Shown: positions 49,641-61,700 of the stretch, in pieces
How positions within the stretch are numbered: the first letter of the stretch is position 1
How the letters are laid out: the number at the start of each line of letters is the position of its first letter
From: Gautieria morchelliformis
Taxonomy: Eukaryota > Basidiomycota > Agaricomycetes > Gomphales > Gomphaceae
Direction: 5' to 3'
Assembly: GCA_015179125.1 (NCBI GenBank)
Contig: WHVA01000018.1
Coordinates: 432,775-496,774 of the forward strand
Length of the DNA stretch: 64,000 nt
Notes under the pieces: generated by a model
What the model was told of the DNA's origin: nothing
The model's database searches: none
What the model saw: only the letters and a program-made list of their open reading frames with translations
Position numbers and translations under genes: made by a program

Positions 49641-50339
49641 CCCCACCTGCAACTTGAGGTTAGACGTACTGTGCAAACTTAGTACTCCCAGGCTAGCAAA
49701 GATATCCATCCAGTCCAACGGTACAAAAGTAATAGACTAGAACATGTTTACATTCCACTTCCTTGATTGTCCTCTCAGAATTCGTTCGCTCCGCACTAAC
49801 CTCAGACGTCCTATCCTTGCAGTGAATGTCATTAATGAGCGAACCACTGACAAGGTGAGTGTACGTACAAGTTTGGATTAAGGACAACTACTGCACTTGT
49901 TGGGTACTCCTGTAGTGGTAGGCAGATAGTACACCGTTTTGTGAGCCTGACAAACGGTCATGCATTTTTTGCAGTACGAGTCAGAGAGGTAGCTTTTCTT
50001 GCAGACCATACAATGATGAGTCTTGCTATGTTTTCCCTTTGCCATCGTTACTGCCATACAAGGTCAAATTAATTCAATAAACAAGATGCATAAGTGGCGA
50101 CTGACTGGGGTGTATATTCGGAGACAGGTTACAAGCTGGCCATATCGCAATACTTACAGTTGTTATAAGTACTTTCCAGTGGATGAGGAAGGTTCTTTCA
50201 CGTCAAGTTCACTGCCAGGGTTTAGTTGGTGTGCACAAATTATAATCTGCCACGTCAAAGGTGAAAGATAAGGAATGTCAGGCAATGGCGAGCAGAATTA
50301 AGCGTACGAATGGGATGTCTGTGTCCCGCGGAACAAAGG
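49507..50339 (+). repeat. Left arm of 833-bp inverted duplication
   Basis: Reverse complement of 50445-51277 with, by eye, about one mismatch (50329/50455 area). It contains the last ~44 codons of the phosphotransferase gene and a small Cys-rich gene (minus). Confidence 0.92.
49878..50045 (-). CDS. Small Cys-rich protein (55 aa), left-arm copy
   Basis: Short frame MAKGKHSKTHHCMVC... ending KCSSCP. Its cysteines form CX2C (12, 15), CX2CX3C (25, 28, 32) and CX2C (51, 54) with His at 10, 11 and 35, a pattern suited to binding one or two zinc ions. It points toward the phosphotransferase gene (convergent). No family recognised. It may be a real small gene or one exon of a larger one: ATG and stop are clear, but a GTACGTAC donor-like site follows the stop. 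Confidence 0.5.
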   Translation of the reverse strand: MAKGKHSKTHHCMVCKKSYLSDSYCKKCMTVCQAHKTVYYLPTTTGVPNKCSSCP

Positions 50340-50444
50340 TCTGCGAACATGGTTCCATTCTTGCTAAGCGTTTTATTTGTGTTCTGGGCGGAAATGAACT
50401 TGATACGCCCAAATAAGGCATACATACACTCGCACTAGCAAGCT

Positions 50445-51277
50445 CCTTTGTTCCACGGGACACAGACATCCCATTCGTACGCTTAATTCTGCTCGCCATT
50501 GCCTGACATTCCTTATCTTTCACCTTTGACGTGGCAGATTATAATTTGTGCACACCAACTAAACCCTGGCAGTGAACTTGACGTGAAAGAACCTTCCTCA
50601 TCCACTGGAAAGTACTTATAACAACTGTAAGTATTGCGATATGGCCAGCTTGTAACCTGTCTCCGAATATACACCCCAGTCAGTCGCCACTTATGCATCT
50701 TGTTTATTGAATTAATTTGACCTTGTATGGCAGTAACGATGGCAAAGGGAAAACATAGCAAGACTCATCATTGTATGGTCTGCAAGAAAAGCTACCTCTC
50801 TGACTCGTACTGCAAAAAATGCATGACCGTTTGTCAGGCTCACAAAACGGTGTACTATCTGCCTACCACTACAGGAGTACCCAACAAGTGCAGTAGTTGT
50901 CCTTAATCCAAACTTGTACGTACACTCACCTTGTCAGTGGTTCGCTCATTAATGACATTCACTGCAAGGATAGGACGTCTGAGGTTAGTGCGGAGCGAAC
51001 GAATTCTGAGAGGACAATCAAGGAAGTGGAATGTAAACATGTTCTAGTCTATTACTTTTGTACCGTTGGACTGGATGGATATCTTTGCTAGCCTGGGAGT
51101 ACTAAGTTTGCACAGTACGTCTAACCTCAAGTTGCAGGTGGGGCTAATGAAGTCTCGAAATCCTTTCTGATTCGCCTGCGACCCGCTTCTGTTCTTCCCT
51201 CTCCAGCGTTACCAAAGTCATAGCATGCCACGTCTGCGCCAACCCGTAGTCAAACGGTAACTTCCCAATGAGCTCGT
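50445..51277 (-). repeat. Right arm of 833-bp inverted duplication
   Basis: Mirror copy of 49507-50339; the 105-bp spacer is 50340-50444. The outer end breaks in the middle of the duplicated phosphotransferase coding sequence at 51277, showing that this side is the derived copy. Confidence 0.92.
50739..50906 (+). CDS. Small Cys-rich protein (55 aa), right-arm copy
   Basis: Identical copy of the frame at 49878-50045 in the opposite direction. The two copies are divergent around the palindrome centre, each within its arm. Seven Cys in a C2-C2-C1-C2 arrangement and a basic N-terminus (KGKHSK) suggest a nucleic-acid or metal-binding micro-protein; function unknown. Confidence 0.5.
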   Translation: MAKGKHSKTHHCMVCKKSYLSDSYCKKCMTVCQAHKTVYYLPTTTGVPNKCSSCP

Positions 51278-51480
51278 TAGGAATTGCATTCGAACATGGA
51301 TAGCACCGGGATAGTGCAGGTTCACACTGCAGGCTATACTAACATGGCGAGTTATGATGATTCACAACAATTTTGCCTATTGTTCTTGACTCTACCCTGA
51401 AACCCCCTTGTAGTTCTTTGTTCCAGATTAGATACTTACCCTGTATGTCTTACCTGACTTCCACTTTCATCGGAACATGC
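51278..51480. other. Short unassigned stretch
   Basis: Sequence between the palindrome and the V LTR; no gene or repeat recognised. Confidence 0.4.
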
Positions 51481-51822
51481 TGTTAAGACCTGTTCCCAAG
51501 TCTGGACCCGAGGCCTCAGCCTCAGATCTTGCTTGGGAACCCTTCTCGGCTTAACTTGGGTTTCCTTTGGTTCATCATTCACCCTGACTTCCTTTCCTAC
51601 ATAGTCCTGGTCCATTCCTGATGATGGTCCCCTTATCATTCTTATCTTCTCGATGTGGGCATTGATGCCCTCTTTCCGCTCCTTGCAATTAGTATATAAA
51701 CCCCCCGTCATGTATGCTAAATCCTCAGTTATGATATCGACTTAGATTCTCACATCATCTTCCCCTCAGTCTAATCTTGTTTCCCAAACCTCGGCTTTAA
51801 GCTGAATCTGTTCCCAAGTCTG

Positions 51823-54800
51823 TGTCATGACCTGTCTATTTCCCTTACCCCACTACCTTTACGTTCCCCCTCGTCACTCTCCCTGCATCTTTGCCTGAGT
51901 TTGCTCCACCCTTCAACCACTCTTCCTCTACGTTCACTCCACTCGCTGTTCGCCCCATTTTCCAAACGACTATTCGCTGCTCGCATCATTCACCAGCGGG
52001 CACACCATCAAACACGATCGACACCATTTACCCGGTGTGATGGTTCATCACTGGCCCCATCACCTTCTCGATCCAACCCCTTTAGGTGTTCATATGGCTG
52101 GGATGCATTCGCGGGGCGTCCTACCCGTAGGTCGTGTGGGATCAACCCAGCAGACGAAGAGTCCATGCAGGGTGGCGTATATGCAGGTCCCAAGGCGTGG
52201 TTTCATATATAGGTGCCTTCGCCCTCTTTTCGCTCCATCGTTTCATGTTTGCACTTCTCTTCTTCCATTCTATTGTATGTTTATTTCATCTATTTGTATC
52301 ATGACTGCGCACCCCTTGTCATGAAGTAAAAGCGAAGAACCCCATCACCCTATCTACACATCTCACGCCCACCTACCACTGCCATCACAATTCCTCGAAC
52401 CACCGAACACGCACCATCCACGCCTATTCGAATCCACACACGTCCGCATGACGCACCATATTACTTCCAACATTCTATCAATCCTACCCTGACCCAACAT
52501 CCGTGGACCCACTCGACCCTAGTCACAGCCCGAGCCCGAGAGTCGACTGATCCATGGAGGAGCTAGTCGTGGAGCCGGCGATCCACATACCTTCCATAAC
52601 ATTCCTTACAATAACCCACCATCTATTCTTCTGATGCACACTACTGCATACATCCCTCCCATTCCATACTCGATCCACTAGCTACCGCTATCTCCGGAAC
52701 ACCGAACTCCCGAAACCACACACATCAGTCGACCCATGTGTTCCCCCCTCCACTCTTCGCGCCGCAGCACATCTCGTAGCTAGTTAAATAGTTCAGCATG
52801 TGTACACAGATTCTTCAGTCAATCAGCACTCATTTATCTCGAAGGACTTTGAACGTATCACTCACCACACATCTGTGGAATCACTGTTCGAAGTGCGCAT
52901 ACACTGTGTGCACTCGATCCCTCTAAAATCTACTCGACTCGACTTCAAGCTGAAGTCCGAATCATATCGCTATCAAGACCAACAACCAGCAAACTCTTTA
53001 ATCTTCACAGATTAAGAGTCTCATCGTACTCACCATGGCTCACACAGCGACAACGGCACCGGCGCACATCACGCCAAAACACGATATCCATAAATTCAGG
53101 GATATCAAACCAAAATTGGGAAAGGACAATTGGATGTCATGGAAGAGGGAGTTATTAGCAACCGCGAGGGACAGAGGATTATTCAAAATCATTACCGGTG
53201 CAGACCCTTATCCCACAACAGCTAACCCGCAGATCACCGTCAACACCGGAACGACACTATCACAGCTTCAGGACGATTGGGACGACAGGAATAACGTAGC
53301 TTACAGTCAAATCCTGCTCTGCATATCCCCCGAACTCCAAACGGCAATAGACACAACCGACAAATGCGAGGAAGCCTGGAGAATACTCGTAAGGAAGTTC
53401 GAATCCACCGATCCGAGCAAGATCAGCATAGTCAGAACGCGATACGAGAATTACCACATGACCGACGGACAAACGGTTTCGGCATACATCACCGCCATGA
53501 AAGAGTTCAGAAATCAGCTCGCAAGGATGGGTGAGCAAATAGCCGATTCCACTCACGCAGCTACGATCCTCAGGAACCTCCCGGAGTCATGGAGACCTAT
53601 TGCGCAAACAATAAGGATGATCAGTAAAGATCCGGACGACATCGAAGAGCGTTTGGAAGCGCACGAAGCAGACCTAGGGGCCGTCGAAGTATCCACGCAG
53701 GCCGCCACCGCATTCATCGCACAGTCCCGACCTCCCAGGCAGCACAACAACGACGCCCCGAGATTCACCAACGGCAACACATCGTATACATACCAAAACC
53801 GCCAACCACAGTATCAAACCAGCGGGGGGAACAGCTTCATCTGTAACAACTGCGGCAAGCCAAATCACTCAGCAGCGAGGTGTTACGCACCAGGGGGAGG
53901 ACTAGCAGCACAAGGACAATGGAGAAGGGGGGACAACGCGTATAACTCACATGGGAAGGGACACGAACTCAGCAGTGATAACGGCCTCAACAGGCCGGTC
54001 CCAACCACACAGCGGCAACAGCCGAGCACCACTGACACAGCTCGACTCGCAAACATACCAAGGAAAGACATCGTAATGATGGCGCTCACCGAGGAAACGA
54101 CGGACAACAACATGACCCTGTCCACCAACCCATCAGCACTTTCAGCAATACAAGACGACATACACGTATGGCTCATCGACTCGGGGGCGTCCAGCCACCT
54201 ATGTGGCAACATCAACTTATTCGACGAACTCCACCCCGCACCAACGGTATCGATAGGGACGTCGAGCGGCGACTCCTTCAACGCAGATCAGAGAGGGACC
54301 ATAAGAATAATTCTCCAAAGCGACGCTAACTTACAGATACCACCACTTGCCCTGACGCTAAAGGACGTGATTTTCGTACCAAAGCTGAAGGCAAACCTGC
54401 TGTCAGTAGGACGAATGACGGCCGCAAACGTCGAAGTAATGTTCAGCAATAGCGACACCTCACTTTTGATGGATGGAGAGACGATCGCGAAGGGGAAGAG
54501 AATAGACAACCTATTCGCATACATGGCCCAGCCATCAACAAAGGCTGAATCAGAAGAAGCCTTACATTCTATCGAACCCGACAAACTGACACTGTGGCAC
54601 CACAGGTTAGCACACACAGCAGTCTCCACGATAGAAAAGATGCAGGAGAAACACACCGGCGAGGGACTGCCGAACTTCGGCAAAGGACTGAGGATGGACA
54701 TATGCAGCAGCTGCCAACATGGAAAGCAGACAAGGGCACCCTTCAAACGCGTCGAAGAAATACCGAAAAGCATGGGGGACATAGTATCGTCGGACATATG

Positions 54801-57800
54801 CGGCCCATTCGAAACATCGATAGGGGGTCACCGGTACTTCATTACCTGGATCGATCACGCCACGAGATACGTCAGCATCGATTTCCTGAAGAACAAAGAG
54901 TGCGGAACCGTTGCCAAGTCGTTCAAAGAGTACATGGCATGGCTGAAGAGACAAAGGGGGGAGGAGGTGAAAAGAATCAGAACGGACAATGGAGGGGAAT
55001 ACACAGGAGGGGAGTTCAAAAACCTATGCAGTGAGCTTGGCATCGTACACGAAACCACGAGTCCTCACACACCAGAACACAACGGCATAGCCGAGAGGTA
55101 CAACAGGACGCTCCAGGAAGGAGCGTTAACTCTACAACACGATGCTAAGCTGTCGAAGGGATTCTGGGTGTCAGCCATACACACAACAAACTTCGTCAAA
55201 AACAGATTACTGCACCACAGACTCGGAGCGTCCCCATACGAATCTTTCTGGGGGACGAGACCTCGACTCGACTAGCTGCGCACATATGGCTCAAGATGCT
55301 GGGCACTGCTCCCAAAGGCTACGAGGAGGAAGGGGGAGTTCAAGTCAGTCGAAGGAATATTCGTGGGTTATTTCGAAGGCTCGAAGGCGTACAAGGTGTG
55401 GGTACCGCGCACCCAAACACTAATCAAGGCCAGGGACGTAATATTCGACGAACTGAAACATATCGAACGCACCACCATTCAGCTAATCGACGACGATGAC
55501 ACACCCGAGCTCTGGGTAATCGACGGAAAAACCATCAAATGCGTACAACACCCGAATCAAAATGAGGACACGACACACACCGACGACGACGACACCATAC
55601 CACCACTCATAACTCTCGAGGAACACGAGGAAGATCCTAGCGAGGAGGAGGACACGGTAGAGGCAACAACGGAATTGAGGGGGAGGGAATTACGAGCGGA
55701 GAGCTCCGACGCAGAAGCCGAACCGACGGGTGAGGGATCAGAGGACGAGAAGGAAGAAGGAATCAGAGAGGGAAGGGGCGAAATCGAAGAAAAAGCACCG
55801 AGGGATTTTTCCAAGGGACCGTGGATGAATCCATCCAACACAGAGTACGGCAGAGGGAGGAGACATGCAGGGTTACTAGCAGAGATGGCAGCGATGGCAC
55901 ACGGAAGAGTGGAGCTCGAGGGAGCGGAGAGGGCATTTGTGGTATTGGCCGAAGACGAACCAGGGAGCTACAAGGAGGCGATGAAATCAGAGAATGCGGA
56001 GAAATGGAGAAAAGCTTGCGAAGAGGAATACGAAACCCTGGACGGGTACCATACGTGGGATCTAGTGGAGAAACCGGCAGACGCAAACCTGGTGGGGAGG
56101 TGGACGTTCAGAGTGAAGAGGGATAACAAGGGGGACGTGAACAAGTTCAAATCGAGAGTAGTGGCACAAGGTTATTCGCAGATCGCGGGGGTGGATTACC
56201 AAGAAACATACTCACCGACAATCAGACTTACATCCATTCGACTCATCCTCGCCCTCGCTTGCAAATACGACCTGGAACTGCGGCAGATCGACGTGAAAGG
56301 GGCATATCTCAACGGAAAGCTGGAGGACACCGTATACATGCGCCAGCCGGAGGGGTTCGTGAAGACGGGGGAGGAAAATCTCGTATGTAAACTGAACAAA
56401 GGGATCTACGGATTAAAGCAATCCGGGAGAGTGTGGCACGGGACTCTGAGAGGAGAGATGGAGAAGATAGGTTTTCAGGTGGGGGAGGCAGACAAAACGG
56501 TGTTTTTCAGGTTCGGAGAAGGAGGCAGCGTGGAGATAGCGGGGTGGTACGTGGATGATGGATTACTGGCGTCAAACTCAAAGGCTGCGATGGAAAGAAT
56601 GGTATCAGACATCGAGGGGAGCTTCGATATACAAGACCTGGGGGACCCAACTCGCCTTCTCGGCATACAGATCATCAGGGACCGAGAAATCGGGAGCATA
56701 CACATATCACAACCATCATTCATCGACACTATAGCCAGAAGGTTCGACATCATCACCGGACGCATCGTAAATTCCCCCATGGATCACAACATTGAATTAC
56801 GCACCAGTAGCACCCTCTCCAACATCGCCGACTTCTCATACGCATCCATTATAGGCAGCCTAAACTACTGCGCCGTAGCAACTCGACCCGACGTAGCATA
56901 TGCCGTTAACAAGTGCGCACAATACACAGCGAAGCCTAGCGTCGAGCACTGGGAGGCAGCAAAGAGGATAGTGAGGTACCTGTTGAACACAAGGGAGTAC
57001 GGGATAACATACATGAGGGAGGGAGACGGAGTGATGGGATTCGCTCACAACTTAGTGGGATATACGGACGCAGACTTCGCTGGCGACAGAGACGACCGAA
57101 AATCTACGACGGGCTGGTTATTCACATTTAACGGCGCACCCGTATCTTGGGCTTCGAAAAAGCAAAACATGGTCAGCAGGTCAACGATGGAATCGGAGGT
57201 CGTGGCAGGGTCATTCGCCACTGCGGAGGGCATATGGCTTATCAGACTGGGAAAAGATTTCAAACACGACTTTACACCCATCCCCGTGTTCACCGACAAC
57301 CAGTCCTCAATCGCATTCTCGAATGATAGCATCAGCAGCGGACGCAGTAAACATATCGACGTTCACTATCACTATACCAGGGAGCAGATAACGGCGGGAA
57401 ACATACGACTACGCTACATCAAGACACTCGAAAGCCCCGCCGACGTTCTCACAAAGGCCTTATCACCGCGCAAGCACCTCCACATCCTAGGAATACTAGG
57501 GATGCGTCGGGCTTGAGGGGGAGTGTCATGAAGTAAAAGCGAAGAACCCCATCACCCTATCTACACATCTCACGCCCACCTACCACTGCCATCACAATTC
57601 CTCGAACCACCGAACACGCACCATCCACGCCTATTCGAATCCACACACGTCCGCATGACGCACCATATTACTTCCAACATTCTATCAATCCTACCCTGAC
57701 CCAACATCCGCGGACCCACTCGACCCTAGTCACAGCCCGAGCCCGAGAGTCGACTGATCCATGGAGGAGCTAGTCGTGGAGCCGGCGATCCACATACCTT

Positions 57801-58760
57801 CCATAACATTCCTTACAATAACCCACCATCTATTCTTCTGATGCACACTACTGCATACATCCCTCCCATTCCATACTCGATCCACTAGCTACCGCTATCT
57901 CCGGAACACCGAACTCCCGAAACCACACACATCAGTCGACCCATGTGTTCCCCCCTCCACTCTTCGCGCCGCAGCACATCTCGTAGCTAGTTAAATAGTT
58001 CAGCATGTGTACACAGATTCTTCAGTCAATCAGCACTCATTTATCTCGAAGGACTTTGAACGTATCACTCACCACACATCTGTGGAATCACTGTTCGAAG
58101 TGCACATACACTGTGTGCACTCGATCCCTCTAAAATCTACTCGACTCGACTTCAAGCTGAAGTCCGAATCATATCGCTATCAAGACCAACAACCAGCAAA
58201 CTCTTTAATCTTCACACCCCTATACAACCCTGACTCATGACGGCCTCTTTCCTATTCGCTGCTACCATACAAGCATTCAATATAAGTAGTCTACATTCGC
58301 ATGTATATGCCTCAGTTCAATTATCATATGTCCATCTTGTGCAACACTTGACCTCGCTGTGACTATCATCTTGAGCCCTCTCCTGTAGATTTCCATCTTC
58401 AACCAGAGGAGGACTTAAGCATCACTGGTGAGTTTTCATACTTCATCTTCATTACCTTAGCCTTCGAACTATTAACTGCACTGTCGGTGAAGGGCTCCGA
58501 AGGAGTGCCTTCGCCGGTGAAAGGATTGTTGATACTTAGACAACCTTTCTGTGGCACCTTGCATGTTACATCATCAAGTGCCACGGGCTATTTTCGCTAC
58601 GACTGTAGATAGGGTGAGCCCCGTTCAGGCAACCCTCTTCTTTCTGAACATTTATCGGTTCACCTTATTCGCCAAACGGCAGAACCCTTCGCACAAGTTA
58701 TTCGGGCATTTGCTGTGTTTACTAATACACAATATTAACGCCTAAAAACCAATCTTGACA
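51823..58760 (+). mobile_element. Solo LTR, family X, short form, carrying the Copia
   Basis: 51823-52316 plus 58222-58760 form a ~1.03-kb X LTR (TGTCATGACC...AATCTTGACA). It corresponds to the LTR beginning at the second TGTCATGA of the long form. Flanks GTCTG/GTTCT are only similar. It keeps the TATA-like ATATAAG and AGTTCAATTAT start (about 58269-58322). Confidence 0.75.
52317..58216 (+). mobile_element. Ty1/Copia retrotransposon, young and nearly intact
   Basis: LTRs 52317-53009 and 57524-58216 (693 bp each) differ at about two positions. Perfect CCCCT duplication (52312-52316, 58217-58221). A purine tract GGGGGAG precedes the 3' LTR. The internal region is one frame of 1493 codons with a single internal TAG. 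It is inserted in a family X LTR whose sequence resumes exactly after the duplication. Confidence 0.95.
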
Positions 58761-61700
58761 GTTCTGCTTCCCAAAATTAGTTGAATCCAAGCCCTCTGTT
58801 CCCGAACCTCAGCTCGGCCTTTGGGTTGAATCTTAAGTACAACTTACATTACATTACATGTTGCTCCAGCTCTTTGTATAAAGCAACTCATGTATGCGCT
58901 TTATTCTGCAATCAGATAATCAACTTCGATACTTGACTCCCTCGCATCATCTCCTGTTCTTAGCACAGCGAGTACTTCCTCTGACCTCCAACTTGATTTC
59001 CGACTCTTGACTTAGAAACATTCTTGAACCCTTCGCTACCTCTGCCTCTTCTGACTTCTGACTTCCGTTCTGAAATACTTAGGACGATAGTTCATTGGGG
59101 GTGCAACACATATATTGAAGCCACTTGTCATGAAGTGTTTATTTCCCATACTCAGAAGCTCAGTTTTCCTATTTTCTCACCCCACCTTCATGTTTGTTCC
59201 GATCATCATTGTCATGTTCGGCAACCAATTCTCGCTGTTCGCGCCAACTACCATAGCCACGCCGTCAAACGCACGATCTAGCTCTTGGGACTGACTCGGC
59301 AGTCATCACTGGGCCTACCACCTCCTCTGGTCGACCCTCTTCCGATGGTGTTCTGATAAGTTGGGTTGTCATGACCCGTGTATTTCCTGCACCTTGGTAC
59401 CCCCATTTTCCCGTTCACTACTCCTCCTCAGTGTTTGCTAGGCTTCGCCACCACCTCGACCTCTCCTCCCTATGTCACTCCTGTTCGCCCTTCCTTGCAT
59501 TTCGCCGAACGGCTATTCACTGCTCGCATCATTCGCCAGCAGGCACACCATCAAATATGATTGATACCATTCACCCGGCATGATGGTTCATCATTAACCC
59601 CATCGTCTTCTTAAATCCAACCCCATTGGGCGCTCGTATGGTCAAAGTATGTTCGCAGGACACCCCTTCCATAGGTCGTGCGGAATCAACCCAGTAGACC
59701 AAGAGTCTGTGCAGGGTAGTGTCATGATGCGTTTATTCTGCGAATCATCCCTCAGCACAAGGCGAATGACTTCCCGAACAAGCGAACGACTTCCTGAACC
59801 AGCGAATATCTTGCCAAAATATTCATCGCCATACTGCTTTCGCATTCGCTATTCGCATCATTCCTGCCAGCACGCCAGGTGTTGGAGCCCTCATCCATCA
59901 TAGAAACCATCATCTGTTAAAACTCCCACTCCATGACAGACCCACATGCTCAGGATGCATTCGGATAGTGTCAGTTGCAGCCTCCCTGCAGGTTGGACTC
60001 AATGGGACTCGTACCACTGCAGCGGAGGACGAATTAGCTTCGCTGAAGTTTTCACTACACAGTTGTCATGACACATTCATTCCTTGTATCAAGCTATCCC
60101 TGTTTTCCCTTTCACCACTTTTCCATGTTCGCTCGGCTTCGCTCCATTCACTCCCTGCCCCATTCACTATTCGCCACATTCGCCAAATGGCCATTCGCTA
60201 CTTGCATCATTTGCCAGGAGCCACGCCATCGAACATGATCGACATCCTTTACCTGGATTGTTGGTTCATCACTGGTCCTATCATGAATTGCAAGGAGGTG
60301 CAGGCTGTCATGACTCATTTATTTCTTGTACCCAGCTATCCCTGTTGTCCCTTTCACCACTCTTCCATGTTCGCGTGTCTTCGCTCCATTCACTCCTCGC
60401 TCCCATTCGCTATTCGCCCACATTCGCCATATGACCATTCGCTACTCGCATCATTCGCCAGCAGGCACGCTATCAAACACAATCGACATCCTTTACCTGG
60501 GTTGATGGTTCATCACTGGTCCCATCATCTTCTCAACTCAACCCCCTTTGGTGTTCCTATGTCCAGAATGCATTCGTGGGGCATCCTACCCATAGGTCAT
60601 GTGGGACCAACCCAGCAGATGAAGAGTCCGTGCAGGGTGGTGTATATGCAGGTCCAAGGCATGTTTTCGTACATAGGGGCCTTCGCCTTCTTTCCTTCCG
60701 ACGTTTCATGTTCGCACCCCTCTTCCATTCTATTGGATGTCTATTCATCTATTATGTATCCTGACCATGCACCCCTATCTAACCCTGACTCCAGACCGCC
60801 TCTTTCCTATTTCGCTAGCACCGTATGAGCATTCGGTATAAGTAGTCTACATTCGCATGTATATTCTCCAGTTTAATTATCATACGTCCATCTTGTGCAA
60901 ACTTGACCTTGCTGTGACTATCATCTTGAGCCTTCTCCTGTAGATTTCTATCTTCGACCAGAAGAGGACTTAGGCCTCACTGGTGAGTTCTCATACTTCA
61001 TCTTCATTACCTTAGCCTTTGAGTTATTTTCTGTGCTGTCGGAAAAGGGCTCTGAAGGAGCACCTTCGCCGGCGAAGGGATTGTCACTACTTAGACAACC
61101 CTTCCGTGACACCTTGCACGTTACATCGTCAAGTGCCACGGGCTATTTCGCTATGACTGTATATCAGGGCGAATTCCTTTCAAGTAACCCTCTTACCTTT
61201 TAACCCTTACCTCTTCGGTACTGTTCGCTGGGCGATTCGCTAGATCGCACACGCTATTCGGGCATTCGCCACTAACATGCGATATTAACGCCCAAAATCC
61301 AATCTTGACAGGTAGCATGTATGTGGGTCCGAAGACATGATTTTGTCCATAAGTGCCTTCGCCACCTTTACTCTCCGTCGTTCATGTTTCCTCTTCTCAC
61401 ATTCTATTGTATGTTTATTTCATCTATGTGGTATCATGACTGCGCACCCCTACCCAACCCTGACTTGTGACGGCCTCTTTCCTATTCGCAGATACCTTAC
61501 GAGCATTCGATATAGTAGTTTACGTTCGCATGTATATTCCCAGTTCAATTATCATACGTGGTTCACCTTGTGCAGCTTTAACCTCGCTGTGGTCATCGTC
61601 TTAAGCCTTCTCTTGGAGATTTCATCTTCGACTAGCAGAGGACTTAGGCATCACTGGTGAGTTCTCATACTTCACCTTCGTTACCTTAGCCTCGAACCAT